From SAR202 cluster bacterium (GTDB lineage Bacteria > Chloroflexota > Dehalococcoidia > Lucifugimonadales > JASMAO01), in NCBI GenBank assembly GCA_030754315.1, contig JASMAO010000190.1:1-6713 (forward strand): a DNA stretch of 6,713 nt. Reading direction: 5' to 3'. Every line of letters begins with the position of its first letter. Positions within the stretch are counted from its first letter, which is position 1. A program made the translations under genes and the position numbers. Positions 6,416 through 6,713 of the stretch are shown in pieces. Below the pieces are notes generated by a model. It did not search any database, had not been told where the DNA came from, and saw only the letters and a program-made list of their open reading frames with translations.

Positions 6416-6465
6416 CGGCCCTGTTAAGGCTGAGCTCGCCAGTTAGAGTCTGGCCGGGGTCGCCA
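6416..6465 (+). pseudogene. tRNA-Asn(GTT)-like 3' half, possible attachment-site remnant
   Basis: The plus strand folds as the 3' half of a tRNA with exact canonical spacing. The anticodon stem is CGGCC (6416-6420) with GGCTG (6428-6432), five pairs including one G-U. The seven-base loop CTGTTAA (6421-6427) has U33 and anticodon GTT. A five-base variable loop AGCTC ends in C48. The T stem is GCCAG (6438-6442) with CTGGC (6450-6454), around the loop TTAGAGT. A seven-base acceptor strand CGGGGTC (6455-6461), discriminator G (correct for Asn) and encoded CCA (6463-6465) follow. Two things are wrong for a working tRNA: T-loop position 56 is A instead of the nearly invariant C, and no complementary 5' acceptor strand or D-arm lies at the expected distance. 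It is best read as a degenerate tRNA half, such as integrases leave behind. Confidence 0.55.
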
Positions 6466-6493
6466 TCTTAAACTCTTGGTGCCACTATAAATT

Positions 6494-6512
6494 ATGGTCA
6501 CGAAATGGTCAC
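6494..6512. repeat. Direct repeat ATGGTCAC x2, 11-base period
   Basis: ATGGTCAC occurs at 6494-6501 and 6505-6512, separated by GAA, so the two copies sit about one helical turn apart. A related inverted core, GTGACC, occurs near 6604. Spaced direct repeats like this may bind a protein on one DNA face, for instance an arm-type or regulatory site near an attachment site, but nothing in the window identifies a binder. Confidence 0.3.
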
Positions 6513-6713
6513 AAACCCTTGAGGATGTATGCATAAGGGCTAAGACTGTTAGTGAAGATTAGCCATTGTGTTGAGTACAAATGAAGACAATTTAACCCTT
6601 AAAGTGACCTTCTAAATCTCCCCTAGTACAATTCCTAAACTGGAGGCACGATTCGGCAGCACTGTCCGGGTGGCTGACTCCTCTTATTAAGTAGCGTTTC
6701 GTGCTGTTCCCAG

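Larger units (their letters stand above)
6180..6713. other. Intergenic region upstream of the operon, no convincing gene
   Basis: No credible coding sequence was found here on either strand. Two minus-strand frames are open from the right edge for only about 25 and 38 codons, and a 22-codon plus-strand ATG frame at 6494-6562 lacks a ribosome site. None has a recognisable motif. The stretch holds the operon's upstream region with an inverted repeat at 6216-6243, two short palindromes around 6365-6414, a tRNA-Asn-like 3' half at 6416-6465 and an 11-base-period direct repeat at 6494-6512. These are listed separately. Beyond 6565 I see nothing identifiable. Confidence 0.7.

Noticed and set aside
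6354..6465. Full-length tRNA-Asn with GGTCTTG (6354-6360) as the 5' acceptor strand
   Set aside because: Four of seven pairs would be G-U, the span would be 112 bases, D-loop GG is absent and base 8 is not T; only the 3' half is supported.
1..6713. CRISPR array or transposase/insertion sequence
   Set aside because: No regularly spaced repeats and no transposase-like reading frame or paired terminal repeats were seen.

Overview
The window is almost entirely one minus-strand, head-to-tail operon of seven redox genes, read from about 6179 down past the left edge, plus a roughly 530-base upstream region (6180-6713) with no convincing gene. Gene order in the direction of transcription is: a GlpA-like/DAO-family FAD oxidoreductase with a C-terminal BFD-like [2Fe-2S] domain (6179-4698); a two-dinucleotide-domain FAD/NAD(P) oxidoreductase (4708-3464); a small cysteine protein of the DUF1667 family (3467-3108); then the four subunits of a pyruvate:ferredoxin oxidoreductase of the heterotetrameric type, gamma (porG, 3098 or 3056 to 2478), delta (porD, 2432-2115), alpha (porA, 2118-883) and beta (porB, 883 to beyond base 1). 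porB runs off the left edge but is nearly complete, with 294 residues visible.

The genes are packed tightly. Four of the six junctions overlap (11, 4, 4 and 1 bases) and most starts have a recognisable Shine-Dalgarno sequence, so the set looks co-transcribed and translationally coupled. Base composition is moderate. Shine-Dalgarno sites, a TTG start and the operon style fit a bacterium. An oxygen-sensitive, Fe-S-rich 2-oxoacid:ferredoxin oxidoreductase suggests an anaerobic or low-oxygen lifestyle. I cannot name the phylum from the sequence.

The two flavoproteins and the DUF1667 protein form a known conserved trio, usually annotated as glycerol-3-phosphate dehydrogenase-like. It is also built like the DAO + pyridine-nucleotide flavoprotein + Fe-S protein complexes that oxidise amino, imino or hydroxy acids. 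Here the trio is joined directly to porGDAB. My inference is a metabolic relay in which the flavoprotein complex oxidises a small substrate (a 2-hydroxy or 2-amino acid, or glycerol 3-phosphate further upstream) and the Por complex turns the resulting 2-oxoacid into acyl-CoA, CO2 and reduced ferredoxin.

Upstream of the operon there is a perfect 8-base inverted repeat (6216-6243) placed like an operator or leader hairpin. On the plus strand at 6416-6465 there is a sequence that folds exactly as the 3' half of a tRNA-Asn(GTT), from anticodon stem to CCA, but has no matching 5' half. This is the usual signature of an attachment-site remnant, and its orientation would put the operon inside the integrated element. 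Short palindromes and an 11-base-period direct repeat lie on either side of it.
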